Below are positions 43,553-52,637 of a stretch of 64,000 nucleotides of DNA, one piece after another; the first letter of the stretch is position 1; every line of letters starts with the position of its first letter. The translations under genes were made by a program, and so were the position numbers. The DNA lies in the NCBI RefSeq assembly GCF_938028825.1, contig NZ_CALIZP010000062.1:12853-76852 (forward strand). Direction: 5' to 3'. The stretch is from an uncultured Cardiobacterium sp. Lineage in GTDB: Bacteria > Pseudomonadota > Gammaproteobacteria > Cardiobacteriales > Cardiobacteriaceae. A model generated the notes under the pieces. The model did no database searches. It was not told the DNA's origin and worked only from the letters and a program-made list of their open reading frames with translations.

Positions 43553-45649
43553 ATGGCACGCAAAACACAAATTAACCGATACCGTAATCTTGGCATCATG
43601 GCACACATTGATGCGGGAAAAACAACAACTACAGAACGTATCCTTTATTACACCGGTATGTCTCACAAACTTGGAGAGGTGCATGAAGGTGCGGCGACAA
43701 TGGACTGGATGGAGCAGGAGCAAGAACGGGGCATCACGATTACATCCGCTGCGACTACTTGTTTCTGGAAGGGAATGGCGAAACAGTTCGATGAACATCG
43801 TATTAATATCATTGACACACCGGGACACGTTGATTTCACGATAGAAGTAGAGCGTTCTCTGCGAGTACTGGATGGCGCCTGTTTAGTATTGTGTGCAGTT
43901 GGTGGTGTCCAGCCGCAAACTGAGACCGTATGGCGCCAGGCAAATAAATACAAAGTGCCACGTATCGCGTATGTAAATAAAATGGATCGTACTGGTGCCG
44001 ACTTCCTGCGTGTCGTCAGACAGATGGAGGAACGTCTGAATACGACACCGGTTCCTTTGCAATTACCAGTTGGTGCAGAAGAAAACTTCAAAGGTGTAAT
44101 TGACCTCATCAAGATGAAAGAAATCATCTGGAATGAAGATGATAAAGGCATGACCTTTATTTATGCTGATATTCCTACTGATTTGCAAGCGGCTTGTGAG
44201 ACGCAGCGTGAGAAATTGATAGAAGCAGCCGCAGAAGCCAATGAAGAGTTGATGGAAAAGTATCTTGGTGGTGAAGAACTGAGCGAAGAAGAAATTATTA
44301 TCGGTCTTCGTCAACGAACCATCAATAATGAGATTGTACCGGTTGTTTGTGGTTCGTCATTCAAAAATAAAGGCGTGCAAGCAATGCTGGACAAGGTTAT
44401 CGAATTATTGCCCAGCCCTGTGGATATAGAAGCGATCCAGGGTATCAATCCGAACAATGATGAAGTCGACAGTCGCGTAGCGGATGATGATGCGCCGTTT
44501 GCTGCACTGGCATTTAAAATTGCCACGGATCCATTTGTTGGCACCTTGACATTTGTTCGTTGTTATTCTGGCGTATTGGAGGCCGGTACTACTGTACTAA
44601 ACTCTGTAAAAGACAAGAGGGAGCGTATTGGGCGTATAGTTCAAATGCACGCTAACTCGCGCGAAGAAATTAAAGAAGTTTACGCAGGAGATATTGCCGC
44701 ATGTGTGGGGCTGAAAGAGGTTATTACTGGCGAGACACTTTGCGATGTTAATCATCCCATTATTTTGGAGCGAATGGAATTTCCCGAGCCGGTTATTGCG
44801 GTTGCGGTGGAGCCAAAAACCAAGTCCGATCAGGAAAAAATGGGTATGGCTTTGGCTAAATTGGCGCAAGAAGATCCCTCTTTCCGCGTTCATACTGATG
44901 AAGAAACTGGTCAAACAATTATCTCTGGCATGGGCGAACTGCATCTGGAAATTATTGTTGACCGGATGAAGCGTGAATTTAAGGTAGAGGCTAATGTTGG
45001 GGCACCGCAAGTTGCCTATCGTGAAGCTTTGCGTGAGACAGTCGAGCAGGAAGGAAAATTTGTTCGCCAATCCGGTGGTCGTGGCCAGTATGGACATGTT
45101 TGGTTAAAGATAGAGCCGCAAGAACCTGGTTTTGGTTATGAATTCGTCAACGCTATTGTTGGTGGTGTCATCCCTAAAGAGTATATCCCAGCAGTTGACA
45201 AAGGGGTGCAAGAGCAAATGCAGAATGGAGTCTTGGCTGGTTACCCAGTAGTGGATGTCAAAGTGACTCTTTTTGATGGGTCTTATCACGAGGTCGACTC
45301 TTCGGAAATGGCATTTAAGCTGGCGGGCTCAGAAGGGTTTAAATTAGGAGCCCGTAAAGCGAAACCGGCATTACTTGAGCCAATGATGAAAGTAGAGGTA
45401 TCAACGCCTGAAGAGTACATGGGTGACGTTATCGGTGACCTCAATAGCCGTCGTGGCCTTATCCAAGGCATGGATGATGAAGCTGCAGGTAAAGTCGTTC
45501 GGGCACAAGTCCCCCTTGCCAAGATGTTTGGCTATGCGACCTCACTCAGATCCTTAACCCAGGGACGAGCGAGCTATTCTATGGAATTTGATTGTTACAA
45601 CGAAGCGCCTAGTAACGTTGTTGATGAAGTTATTAAAAGTAAATCCTGA
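43553..45649 (+). CDS. fusA: elongation factor G
   Basis: EF-G drives translocation. The 698-aa protein has the GTPase motifs AHIDAGKTTTTERIL, the EQERGITITSA switch region, DTPGHVDF and NKMDR, then domains II-V with the conserved GRGQYGHVWLKIEP of domain IV and the C-terminal MFGYATSLRSLTQGRASYSMEF. Sequence is of the translocating EF-G1 type. The AT content is higher than in rpoBC. A second EF-G is not seen in this window. Confidence 0.98.
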   Translation: MARKTQINRYRNLGIMAHIDAGKTTTTERILYYTGMSHKLGEVHEGAATMDWMEQEQERGITITSAATTCFWKGMAKQFDEHRINIIDTPGHVDFTIEVERSLRVLDGACLVLCAVGGVQPQTETVWRQANKYKVPRIAYVNKMDRTGADFLRVVRQMEERLNTTPVPLQLPVGAEENFKGVIDLIKMKEIIWNEDDKGMTFIYADIPTDLQAACETQREKLIEAAAEANEELMEKYLGGEELSEEEIIIGLRQRTINNEIVPVVCGSSFKNKGVQAMLDKVIELLPSPVDIEAIQGINPNNDEVDSRVADDDAPFAALAFKIATDPFVGTLTFVRCYSGVLEAGTTVLNSVKDKRERIGRIVQMHANSREEIKEVYAGDIAACVGLKEVITGETLCDVNHPIILERMEFPEPVIAVAVEPKTKSDQEKMGMALAKLAQEDPSFRVHTDEETGQTIISGMGELHLEIIVDRMKREFKVEANVGAPQVAYREALRETVEQEGKFVRQSGGRGQYGHVWLKIEPQEPGFGYEFVNAIVGGVIPKEYIPAVDKGVQEQMQNGVLAGYPVVDVKVTLFDGSYHEVDSSEMAFKLAGSEGFKLGARKAKPALLEPMMKVEVSTPEEYMGDVIGDLNSRRGLIQGMDDEAAGKVVRAQVPLAKMFGYATSLRSLTQGRASYSMEFDCYNEAPSNVVDEVIKSKS

Positions 45650-45667
45650 TTTAGTTTGGAGTTATGC

Positions 45668-46858
45668 ATGTCAAAAGAGAAATTTACCCGAACCAAGCCG
45701 CACGTTAACGTGGGCACGATTGGTCACGTTGACCATGGCAAGACGACACTGACGGCGGCGCTGACCAAAGTTGGTGCAGAACGCTTTGGCGGTACCTTTA
45801 AAGCCTATGACCAGATTGACGGTGCACCCGAAGAACGTGCGCGCGGTATCACCATCTCAACCGCACACGTCGAATACGAATCCCCGAACCGTCACTATGC
45901 ACACGTAGACTGCCCCGGGCACGCCGACTATGTTAAAAACATGATTACCGGCGCAGCGCAAATGGATGGAGCCATTTTGGTCTGCTCTGCAGCCGATGGC
46001 CCGATGCCGCAAACCCGTGAACACATTCTGTTGTCCCGTCAGGTGGGTGTTCCCTATATCGTAGTTTATCTGAACAAGGCAGACATGGTTGATGATGCCG
46101 AGCTGCTGGAACTGGTGGAAATGGAAGTGCGCGACCTGTTGAGCGAATACGACTTTCCCGGTGACGATACCCCGATTATTATCGGTTCTGCATTGAAAGC
46201 GCTGGAAGGAGATCAGTCCGATATTGGTGTTCCTTCTATTATCAAACTGGTAGATGCGCTGGACAGCTATATTCCCGAGCCGCAGCGTGACATTGACAAA
46301 CCGTTCCTGATGCCGATTGAAGACGTTTTCTCCATATCCGGTCGTGGTACGGTAGTGACCGGGCGTATTGAGCGCGGAGTAATCAAAGTTGGTGAAGAAA
46401 TCGAAATAGTCGGTATCCGCCCGACTGCCAAAACCACCTGCACCGGTGTGGAAATGTTCCGCAAGCTGCTGGATCAGGGTGAAGCAGGCGATAACGTTGG
46501 TGTATTGCTGCGCGGTACCAAACGTGAAGAAGTAGAACGTGGACAAGTGTTGGCCAAACCGGGTACGATTACCCCGCACACCAAATTTGAGGCGGAAGTT
46601 TATATACTGTCCAAAGACGAAGGTGGTCGTCACACCCCATTTTTTAAAGGTTACCGTCCGCAGTTTTACTTCCGTACTACGGACGTGACAGGTGAATGCA
46701 TCCTGCCGGAAGGTGTGGAAATGGTCATGCCGGGTGATAATATCAAGATGAATGTTCATCTGATTTCGCCGATTGCGATGGACGAAGGACTTCGTTTTGC
46801 AATTCGTGAAGGTGGCCGTACAGTAGGTGCGGGCGTCGTCTCCAAAATTATTGAGTGA
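45668..46858 (+). CDS. tufA: elongation factor Tu (second copy)
   Basis: The protein is identical to the first EF-Tu copy at 29427, and the DNA appears the same from the ATG to the last three codons, where ATC-GAA-TAA becomes ATT-GAG-TGA. Identity ends sharply at the gene borders, a pattern made by gene conversion. The ATG at 45668 matches the first copy; an ATG four codons earlier is not used there. It lies 18 bases after fusA, and rpsJ starts at its stop, joining the str and S10 operons. Confidence 0.99.
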   Translation: MSKEKFTRTKPHVNVGTIGHVDHGKTTLTAALTKVGAERFGGTFKAYDQIDGAPEERARGITISTAHVEYESPNRHYAHVDCPGHADYVKNMITGAAQMDGAILVCSAADGPMPQTREHILLSRQVGVPYIVVYLNKADMVDDAELLELVEMEVRDLLSEYDFPGDDTPIIIGSALKALEGDQSDIGVPSIIKLVDALDSYIPEPQRDIDKPFLMPIEDVFSISGRGTVVTGRIERGVIKVGEEIEIVGIRPTAKTTCTGVEMFRKLLDQGEAGDNVGVLLRGTKREEVERGQVLAKPGTITPHTKFEAEVYILSKDEGGRHTPFFKGYRPQFYFRTTDVTGECILPEGVEMVMPGDNIKMNVHLISPIAMDEGLRFAIREGGRTVGAGVVSKIIE

Positions 46859-46863
46859 TGAGC

Positions 46864-47178
46864 ATGTCAAATACGCAAAAGATTCGTATCCGTTTAAAAT
46901 CCTACGACCACCGTCTTATTGACCTTTCAGCTAAACAAATTGTGGAGACTGCAAAACGTGCTGGCGCTCAGGTGCGTGGGCCTGTACCTCTGCCAGTTAA
47001 AAAAGAAATCTACACAGTGCTAATTTCGCCACATGTTAATAAGGATGCGCGAGATCAATATGAAATGCGGACACATAAGCGTGTGATGGATATCATTGAT
47101 CCCACAGATAAGACAGTTGATGCCCTGATGAAATTGGATTTGGCTGCGGGTGTTGACGTTAAAATAGAATTACAGTAG
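46864..47178 (+). CDS. rpsJ: 30S ribosomal protein S10
   Basis: S10 is a head protein and, as NusE, part of antitermination complexes. The 104-aa protein has QKIRIRLKSYDHRLID, GPVPLPVKKEIYTVL, and the loop DQYEMRTHKRVMDI. I chose the ATG at 46864 for its match to the family N-terminus; an ATG at 46858 overlaps the tufA stop and is possible. There is no S10-operon promoter or leader between tufA and rpsJ, so it is transcribed from upstream. Confidence 0.97.
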   Translation: MSNTQKIRIRLKSYDHRLIDLSAKQIVETAKRAGAQVRGPVPLPVKKEIYTVLISPHVNKDARDQYEMRTHKRVMDIIDPTDKTVDALMKLDLAAGVDVKIELQ

Positions 47179-47207
47179 AATTCCACGTCATTTCTTTAAT
47201 CAGGTTA

Positions 47208-47226
47208 GGGTGAAGAGGGTTCACCC
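47208..47226 (+). other. hairpin in the rpsJ-rplC spacer
   Basis: GGGTGAA at 47208-47214 pairs with TTCACCC at 47220-47226 around a 5-base loop, followed by a C/T-rich stretch but no clean U tract. The 89-base spacer is long for this operon. A processing or regulatory site is possible. Confidence 0.45.
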
Positions 47227-47267
47227 GCCCTCCTCTCGCCTTCTTTATTTACTAAAGAGGAAATTTT

Positions 47268-47909
47268 ATGAAAATGGGTTTAGTTGGCAAAAAACTAGGG
47301 ATGACTCGAGTGTTTGATGAAAATGGCAATGTAGCTGCGGTAACGGTCGTGGAAGTGGCAACAAATGTCGTTTCGCAAATAAAATTGCAGTCTACGGATG
47401 GCTATGATGCCGTTCAGATCGTAGTAAGAGGGAATAAGAAGCATATAACAAAAGGCCTTATTGGACATTTTGCTAAAGCAAATATTGATGCAGGTGTCGT
47501 AACTAAAGAATTTCGTCTTTCTGCGGAGGAGATTCTAGGGTACTCCGTTGGTGATGTTTTTGATGCGTCTCTATTTTCTGTAGGGCAGAGAATTGATGTC
47601 CGCGCGCGAAGCATAGGTAAAGGATTTTCAGGTACAATTAAACGACATCACTTTAGCGGGCAAAGAAAAACACATGGTAACTCTTTATCACACCGTGTGC
47701 CGGGTTCCATTGGGCAGAATCAAACGCCTGGGCGCGTCTTTAAAGGAAAAAAGATGTCGGGACATTTGGGAAACGAAATGCGTAGTGTGCAAAATCTTGA
47801 AATAGTTCGTGTTGATGGTAAACGTGGCTTGCTTTTAGTCAAAGGTTCTATTCCTGGTGCTAGAGGTGGATATGTTGAGGTTCGTCCATCAATAAAAATA
47901 AGAGGATAA
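47268..47909 (+). CDS. rplC: 50S ribosomal protein L3
   Basis: L3 reaches into the peptidyl-transferase centre. The 213-aa protein has GLVGKKLGMTRVF, the loop region HGNSLSHRVPGSIGQNQTPGRVFKGKKMSGHLG with its central glutamine, and VKGSIPGARGGYV. AGAGGAA precedes the ATG. From here codon use turns AT-rich: the gene ends with codons ATA AAA ATA AGA GGA, rare-type codons in a highly expressed gene of a GC-rich genome. Confidence 0.98.
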   Translation: MKMGLVGKKLGMTRVFDENGNVAAVTVVEVATNVVSQIKLQSTDGYDAVQIVVRGNKKHITKGLIGHFAKANIDAGVVTKEFRLSAEEILGYSVGDVFDASLFSVGQRIDVRARSIGKGFSGTIKRHHFSGQRKTHGNSLSHRVPGSIGQNQTPGRVFKGKKMSGHLGNEMRSVQNLEIVRVDGKRGLLLVKGSIPGARGGYVEVRPSIKIRG

Positions 47910-47915
47910 ATAATC

Positions 47916-48524
47916 GTGGATATTGGCTTTAGAGATGGTTCTGGTATCGTTTCAGTGAACGATGAGGTGTTTGACGCGACATTTAATGAACCTCTGATAC
48001 ATCAAGTTGTTGTTAGTTATTTAGCAGGTGGGCGTGTGGGCAGCAAGTCTCAAAAGACTCGCGCAGAAGTTTCTGGTGGCGGCGTAAAGCCGTGGAAGCA
48101 AAAGGGGTCAGGGCGTGCCCGGGCAGGAACAATTCGCTCCCCACTGTGGCGAGGTGGTGGTGTAACTTTTGCTGCTAGACCTCGTGAATTCTTGAATAAA
48201 GTAAATCGTAAAATGTATCGTGGGGCTTTACGTAGTATTTTTTCTGAGTTGTACCGCCAAAAAAGGATGCATCTCATAGAAGATTTTAGAATTTCTTCTT
48301 GTAAAACGAAGGATTTTATCAAATATATAAATGGGATCGGCCTGAAAGGAGACCTTTTAATGATTACAGAATCATTAAATAAAAATATTTTTTTCGCCTC
48401 TCGTAATATTCCAGATATTAGCGTCATTGATGTTGATGAATTAAACCCAGTATCTCTGCTTCAATTCAAAAATGTAGTTATAGATAGAGTTTCAATAGAA
48501 AGAATTAATGGATGGTTGTCATGA
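47916..48524 (+). CDS. rplD: 50S ribosomal protein L4 (GTG start)
   Basis: L4 lines the exit tunnel; in E. coli it represses the S10 operon. The 202-aa protein has the basic tunnel loop RTRAEVSGGGVKPWKQKG-like segment (KTRAEVSGGGVKPWKQ), RSPLWRGGGVTFAARPR and the C-terminal globular domain. The start codon is GTG, with GAGGA nine bases upstream; no ATG fits the family N-terminus. It overlaps rplW by four bases. About two thirds of the bases are A/T. Confidence 0.96.
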   Translation: MDIGFRDGSGIVSVNDEVFDATFNEPLIHQVVVSYLAGGRVGSKSQKTRAEVSGGGVKPWKQKGSGRARAGTIRSPLWRGGGVTFAARPREFLNKVNRKMYRGALRSIFSELYRQKRMHLIEDFRISSCKTKDFIKYINGIGLKGDLLMITESLNKNIFFASRNIPDISVIDVDELNPVSLLQFKNVVIDRVSIERINGWLS

Positions 48525-48823
48525 ATCAAGAAAGAAAATTGCAAATTGTTTTAGGCCCACTTGTAACTGAAAAATCTTCTTTAGCGACATCACAAAAACA
48601 GGTTGTATTTAAAGTAGAATGTAACGCAAGTAAAAAGGATATAAAAGAGGCTGTGGAATGTTTACTAGATATTGAGGTAAACGCTGTTAATACAGTTAAT
48701 GTAAAAGGAAAGCAAAAACGATTTGAGCAACGTGCGGGCTACCGTGCAGGTTTCAAAAAAGCTTATATTAATTTGGATAAGGCAGTTGACATGGAAGCAC
48801 TGCTATCTGAGCAGCAATCCTAA
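48521..48823 (+). CDS. rplW: 50S ribosomal protein L23
   Basis: L23 sits at the tunnel exit and docks trigger factor and SRP. The 100-aa protein has IVLGPLVTEKSSLA, VVFKVECNASKKDIKEAVE and VKGKQKRFEQRAGYRAGFKKAYI. The ATG at 48521 overlaps the rplD stop (ATGA). AT-rich codons are frequent (TTA, AGA, ATA). Confidence 0.97.
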   Translation: MNQERKLQIVLGPLVTEKSSLATSQKQVVFKVECNASKKDIKEAVECLLDIEVNAVNTVNVKGKQKRFEQRAGYRAGFKKAYINLDKAVDMEALLSEQQS

Positions 48824-48832
48824 AGGTTTGAA

Positions 48833-49666
48833 ATGTCCGTCATTAGAAAAAAACCAACATCCCCGGGGCGCCGTTTTGTAGTTGACGTGTCTCGTCCTGA
48901 TCTGCATAAAGGGCAGCCCTTCGCAGCATTGACTGAGAAAAAGAATTCCACTGGAGGGCGTAATAATACGGGGCGTATCACTGTACGACATCGAGGCGGT
49001 GGCCATTTGCAGCGCTATCGTGTTATTGACTTTAAACGTCGTAAGGATGGCATTGATGCCGTTGTTGAACGGATCGAATATGATCCCAATCGTACAGCGT
49101 ATATTGCGTTGATTTGTTATATAGATGGAGAACGTCGTTACATCATTGCCCCGCTAGGCTTAAAAACGGGTGACGTCATTAGAAATGGTGATGATGCTCC
49201 TATTAAATTAGGCAATTGTCTGCCGATTCGTAATATTCCAATAGGTTCTACAGTTCATTGCGTAGAATTCAGATCAGGGAAAGGAGGCCAATTGGCTCGT
49301 AGTGCGGGCTGTTCTGTTCAAGTAGTTGCTCGTGAAGGTAAATATGCGACAATTAGGCTGAAATCCGGTGAGCGTCGTAAAATCTTAAGCGATTGTCGCG
49401 CAGTCATTGGTGAAGTAAGTAACCAAGAACACAGTTTGCGGTCGTTAGGCAAAGCTGGTGCTAAGCGTTGGCGAGGTATCCGCCCGACAGTGCGCGGTGT
49501 AGTAATGAATCCTGTTGACCATCCGCATGGTGGCGGTGAGGGACGCACATCGGGAGGGAGACACCCTGTATCACCATGGGGTGTTCCCACTAAGGGATAC
49601 AAGACTCGTAACAATAAACGAACGGATAAAATGATTGTTCAGCGCCGGAATAATAAGAGGGGTTAA
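48833..49666 (+). CDS. rplB: 50S ribosomal protein L2
   Basis: L2 is a core protein needed for subunit joining and peptidyl transfer. The 277-aa protein has KKPTSPGRRFVVDV, NNTGRITVRHRGGGH, RYIIAPLGLKTGD and the C-terminal block VMNPVDHPHGGGEGRTSGGR with the invariant histidine. Length is normal (273-278). It lies nine bases after rplW; rpsS follows after three bases. Confidence 0.98.
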   Translation: MSVIRKKPTSPGRRFVVDVSRPDLHKGQPFAALTEKKNSTGGRNNTGRITVRHRGGGHLQRYRVIDFKRRKDGIDAVVERIEYDPNRTAYIALICYIDGERRYIIAPLGLKTGDVIRNGDDAPIKLGNCLPIRNIPIGSTVHCVEFRSGKGGQLARSAGCSVQVVAREGKYATIRLKSGERRKILSDCRAVIGEVSNQEHSLRSLGKAGAKRWRGIRPTVRGVVMNPVDHPHGGGEGRTSGGRHPVSPWGVPTKGYKTRNNKRTDKMIVQRRNNKRG

Positions 49667-49669
49667 AAT

Positions 49670-49942
49670 ATGCCACGGTCCTTAAGAAAAGGTTTCTTTA
49701 TTGATCTACATCTGGCAGAAAAAATAAAGTCAGCAGTAGCAAATAATAGCAAAAAACCCATAAAAACTTGGTCTCGCCGTTCTCTAATCGTGCCAGACAT
49801 GATAGGATTAACTATAGCCGTACACAACGGTAAACAACATGTTCCTATTTTAATTAATGAAGATATGGTAGGGCACAAACTAGGTGAATTTGCGCCCACT
49901 CGTAATTATCGTGGGCATAACGCCGATAAAAAAGGTAAATAG
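49670..49942 (+). CDS. rpsS: 30S ribosomal protein S19
   Basis: S19 is in the 30S head next to S13. The 90-aa protein has PRSLRKGFFIDLHLAEKI, KTWSRRSLIVPDMIGLTIAVHNG and GHKLGEFAPTRNYRGHNADKKGK. GAGG stands 9-12 bases before the ATG. Length equals relatives (91-92 aa). Confidence 0.98.
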   Translation: MPRSLRKGFFIDLHLAEKIKSAVANNSKKPIKTWSRRSLIVPDMIGLTIAVHNGKQHVPILINEDMVGHKLGEFAPTRNYRGHNADKKGK

Positions 49943-49958
49943 AGAGGGTAATCTGGAT

Positions 49959-50294
49959 ATGCAATCAACAGCTAAGTTAAGGGCAGCAAGAATATCAGCT
50001 CAAAAAGCTAGATTAGTGGCAGATTTGGTTCGTGGAAAACATGTTGAAGAAGCTATAGAGGTTTTGTCTTTCACGAATAAGAAGGCAGCAAGTATTATTT
50101 TGAAACTTTTAAATGCTGCTATAGCTAATGCAGAAAATAATAGAGGTGCTAATATTGATGAATTATATATTGCTGAGATATATATTGGCGAGGGGATGAC
50201 TATGAAGCGATTCTCGGCACGCGCAAAAGGACGTGGAAATCGCATCTTTAAGCGAACCAGTAATATTTTTCTTCGCGTTCAGGAACGCTACTAA
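49959..50294 (+). CDS. rplV: 50S ribosomal protein L22
   Basis: L22 lines the exit tunnel; its beta hairpin is a macrolide-resistance site. The 111-aa protein has ISAQKARLVADLVRGK, AASIILKLLNAAIANAENN and the hairpin GEGMTMKRFSARAKGRGNRI. I chose the ATG at 49959, preceded by AGAGGG, since earlier in-frame ATGs lie in rpsS. Strongly A/T-rich. Confidence 0.97.
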   Translation: MQSTAKLRAARISAQKARLVADLVRGKHVEEAIEVLSFTNKKAASIILKLLNAAIANAENNRGANIDELYIAEIYIGEGMTMKRFSARAKGRGNRIFKRTSNIFLRVQERY

Positions 50295-50312
50295 GGTTGG
50301 AGTTTGATTTTT

Positions 50313-51035
50313 ATGGGTCAGAAAGTACATCCCGTTGGCTTTCGCTTAGGAATTTCGAAAGATTGGTCGTCTAAATGGTATGCGGAGGGTAAAGAGTATG
50401 CTGCTTTTTTAGAGAAGGACTTCATTGTTAGGGAATTTATTCGTAAAAAATTGGCTCACGCGTCTGTAAGCCAAATTCAAATCGAACGACCGCGTAATGG
50501 GGCGCAAATTACAATTTTTACGGCACGTCCTGGCATTGTCATAGGTCGTAAAGGTGAAGATATCGAAATACTGAAGCGGGAGATTACTGCTCTAATGGGA
50601 GTGCCTGCTTCAGTAAATATAGAGGAGATTAGGTGTCCAGAATTAGATGCTTTTCTCGTGGCTGATAGTATCGCCAAACAGCTAGAGAGACGAGTCATGT
50701 TCCGCAGGGCAATGAAACGTTCAGTCGCTTCGACACTGCGCTTAGGGGCAGCGGGTATTAAGATTAGCATATCGGGACGACTTAATGGGGCGGAAATAGC
50801 GAGGACAGAGTGGTATAGAGAGGGGCGTGTGCCTCTTCACACTTTGCGTGCAGATATTGATTACGGTTTTTCAGAAGCACATACTACCTATGGCGTTATT
50901 GGCGTAAAGGTTTGGATATTCAAAGGTGAAAATCTAGAAGGATTAGACTCTCAACTTCTTGGGGCGTCGGATGTCCAGGATGATAGAAAGGCTCGTCGTA
51001 TTAATAGGTCTCGATCATCTACATTTAGAAAATAA
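50313..51035 (+). CDS. rpsC: 30S ribosomal protein S3
   Basis: S3 shapes the mRNA entry tunnel. The 240-aa protein begins MGQKVHPVGFRLGISKDW, has the KH motif RPGIVIGRKGEDIEIL and the C-terminal GAEIARTEWYREGRVPLHTLRADIDYG pattern. GGAG is 10-13 bases before the ATG at 50313; an ATG three codons earlier lacks family support. It follows rplV by 18 bases. Confidence 0.98.
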   Translation: MGQKVHPVGFRLGISKDWSSKWYAEGKEYAAFLEKDFIVREFIRKKLAHASVSQIQIERPRNGAQITIFTARPGIVIGRKGEDIEILKREITALMGVPASVNIEEIRCPELDAFLVADSIAKQLERRVMFRRAMKRSVASTLRLGAAGIKISISGRLNGAEIARTEWYREGRVPLHTLRADIDYGFSEAHTTYGVIGVKVWIFKGENLEGLDSQLLGASDVQDDRKARRINRSRSSTFRK

Positions 51036-51053
51036 AGATTAAGGTAGATAACT

Positions 51054-51467
51054 ATGTTACAACCCAAACGTACAAAATTTAGGAAACAGCATAAAGGCCG
51101 GAATCGTGGATTGGCTCAGTCTGGCAATAACGTTAGTTTTGGTGAATATGGATTAAAAGCTACCACTCGTGGTCGGATTACAGCACGTCAAATAGAAGCT
51201 GCACGTCGCGCCATTAATCGCCACGTTAAGCGGGGAGGGAAAATGTGGATTCGGATTTTTCCTGACGTACCCGTGACTAATAAGCCATTAGAAACCAGAC
51301 AAGGGAAAGGCAAAGGTAATGTTGAATATTGGGTAGCAAAAGTTCAACCAGGTACCGTGATGTATGAACTTGAGGGTGTTACTGAAGATTTAGCACGAGA
51401 AGCTTTTCGTTTAGCATCAGCTAAATTGCCCGTAGGCACAGTATTTGAAATACGTAAGGTGATGTAA
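51054..51467 (+). CDS. rplP: 50S ribosomal protein L16
   Basis: L16 stabilises A-site tRNA elbow contacts. The 137-aa protein has LQPKRTKFRKQHKGRNRG, GEYGLKATTRGRITARQIEAARRAI, RIFPDVPVTNKPLETRQGKGKG and the loop arginine region that is hydroxylated by RoxA in E. coli. It shares one base with the start of rpmC (TAATG). Confidence 0.98.
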   Translation: MLQPKRTKFRKQHKGRNRGLAQSGNNVSFGEYGLKATTRGRITARQIEAARRAINRHVKRGGKMWIRIFPDVPVTNKPLETRQGKGKGNVEYWVAKVQPGTVMYELEGVTEDLAREAFRLASAKLPVGTVFEIRKVM

Positions 51468-51658
51468 TGCCAAAGACTCTATTGAATCAAAATATCGCTA
51501 GTCTACTTGAAGAATTAATAACGTTGCGTCAAGCACAATTTAAATTAACTATGCATAAACTTGGCTCTAATTTGGATAAGCCTCATCAGATTCTCCAAGT
51601 TAGACGTAATATAGCGCGTATAAAGACCTTGCTAAGACAGCATGGTGTTAAGGTATGA
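51467..51658 (+). CDS. rpmC: 50S ribosomal protein L29
   Basis: L29 is a small helical-hairpin protein at the tunnel exit, next to L23. The 63-aa product has LLEELITLRQAQFKLTMHK and QVRRNIARIKTLLRQ, matching the family. Its start overlaps the rplP stop. It is more divergent than its neighbours, as L29 usually is. Confidence 0.95.
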   Translation: MPKTLLNQNIASLLEELITLRQAQFKLTMHKLGSNLDKPHQILQVRRNIARIKTLLRQHGVKV

Positions 51659-51660
51659 TT

Positions 51661-51924
51661 ATGAACAATAAAGAAATTATTCAACGTATTTTGCAGGGAC
51701 AAGTTCTCTCTGGCAAGGGTGATAAATCTATTACAGTCAGTGTAGTGCGCTATGAACGACATCCAGTATATGGAAAATATATTAAGCGTACACTGAAATG
51801 CCATGCTCATGACGAACTTAATGAATCCAAGGAAGGTGATATTGTGCGTATTATGCAGACTAGTCCAATTTCTAAAACCAAGACTTGGGCGTTAGTCAAT
51901 ATTGTGAAACGGGTGCAGGATTAA
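51661..51924 (+). CDS. rpsQ: 30S ribosomal protein S17
   Basis: S17 is an OB-fold protein of the 30S body. The 87-aa protein has LQGQVLSGKGDKSITVSVVRYERHPVYGK and SKEGDIVRIMQTSPISKTKTW (patterns). I chose the ATG at 51661 because AAGG at 51649-51652 is eight bases away; the ATG at 51655 is too close to that SD and overlaps the rpmC stop. Confidence 0.96.
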   Translation: MNNKEIIQRILQGQVLSGKGDKSITVSVVRYERHPVYGKYIKRTLKCHAHDELNESKEGDIVRIMQTSPISKTKTWALVNIVKRVQD

Positions 51925-51935
51925 GGAGTTAGATC

Positions 51936-52304
51936 ATGATCCAAGCACAATCACGTTTAGCGGTCGCTGATAATAGCGGAGCACGAGAATTGCAATGCAT
52001 TAAGGTTTTGGGAGGTTCTCATCGTCGATATGCAAATATTGGTGATATTATAAAAGTATCTATTAAAGAAGCACTGCCTCGCTCTCGAGTTAAAAAAGGA
52101 GATGTTTATAATGCGTTAATTGTTCGCACTAAAAAAGGTGTGCGTCGCAGAGATGGTTCCGCCTTACGGTTTGATAGTAATGCTGCGGTACTATTGAATA
52201 ATAAACTGGAACCCATTGGTACTCGTGTTTTTGGACCAATTGCTCGCGAGCTTCGTAATGAGAAGTTTATGAAGATAATATCGCTTGCACCAGAAGTGTT
52301 ATGA
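51936..52304 (+). CDS. rplN: 50S ribosomal protein L14
   Basis: L14 contacts h14 of the 30S subunit. The 122-aa protein begins MIQAQSRLAVADNSGAREL and has DIIKVSIKEALPRSRVKKG, VRTKKGVRRRDGSALRFD and IFGPIARELR-like VFGPIARELRNEKFMKI. AAGGAG is seven bases before the ATG. It is the first gene of the spc-type segment; no promoter is visible before it. Confidence 0.98.
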   Translation: MIQAQSRLAVADNSGARELQCIKVLGGSHRRYANIGDIIKVSIKEALPRSRVKKGDVYNALIVRTKKGVRRRDGSALRFDSNAAVLLNNKLEPIGTRVFGPIARELRNEKFMKIISLAPEVL

Positions 52305-52314
52305 AGGAGGTTAT

Positions 52315-52629
52315 ATGAAACGTATACGTAAGGGTGATAATGTTATTGTTGTGACAGGTAAATTAACAAATAAAGGGATGCGGGGAAGAGTTAAATCTGT
52401 TAATGGCGATTACGTCATAGTGGAAGGTATTAATTTTGTACTAAAACATGTAAAGCAAAATCGACAATTACAGACTGAAGGGAAGATAATAAAAAAGGAA
52501 GCTCCAATACACATATCAAATTTAATGATTATTAATCCCAAAACTAATAAAGGGGATCGTGTTGGATTCAAGATTGAGGAAGGAAAGAAATTCCGTATTT
52601 ACAGATCTAACGGGATGAAAATAGACTGA
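52315..52629 (+). CDS. rplX: 50S ribosomal protein L24
   Basis: L24 is an assembly initiator near the tunnel exit. The 104-aa protein has the KOW motif RKGDNVIVVTGKLTNKGMRG, GINFVLKHVKQ and the C-terminal GFKIEEGKKFRIYRSNG. The ATG at 52315 has the strong SD AAGGAGG; an earlier in-frame ATG lies in rplN. Confidence 0.97.
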   Translation: MKRIRKGDNVIVVTGKLTNKGMRGRVKSVNGDYVIVEGINFVLKHVKQNRQLQTEGKIIKKEAPIHISNLMIINPKTNKGDRVGFKIEEGKKFRIYRSNGMKID

Positions 52630-52637
52630 GGTTCGTT

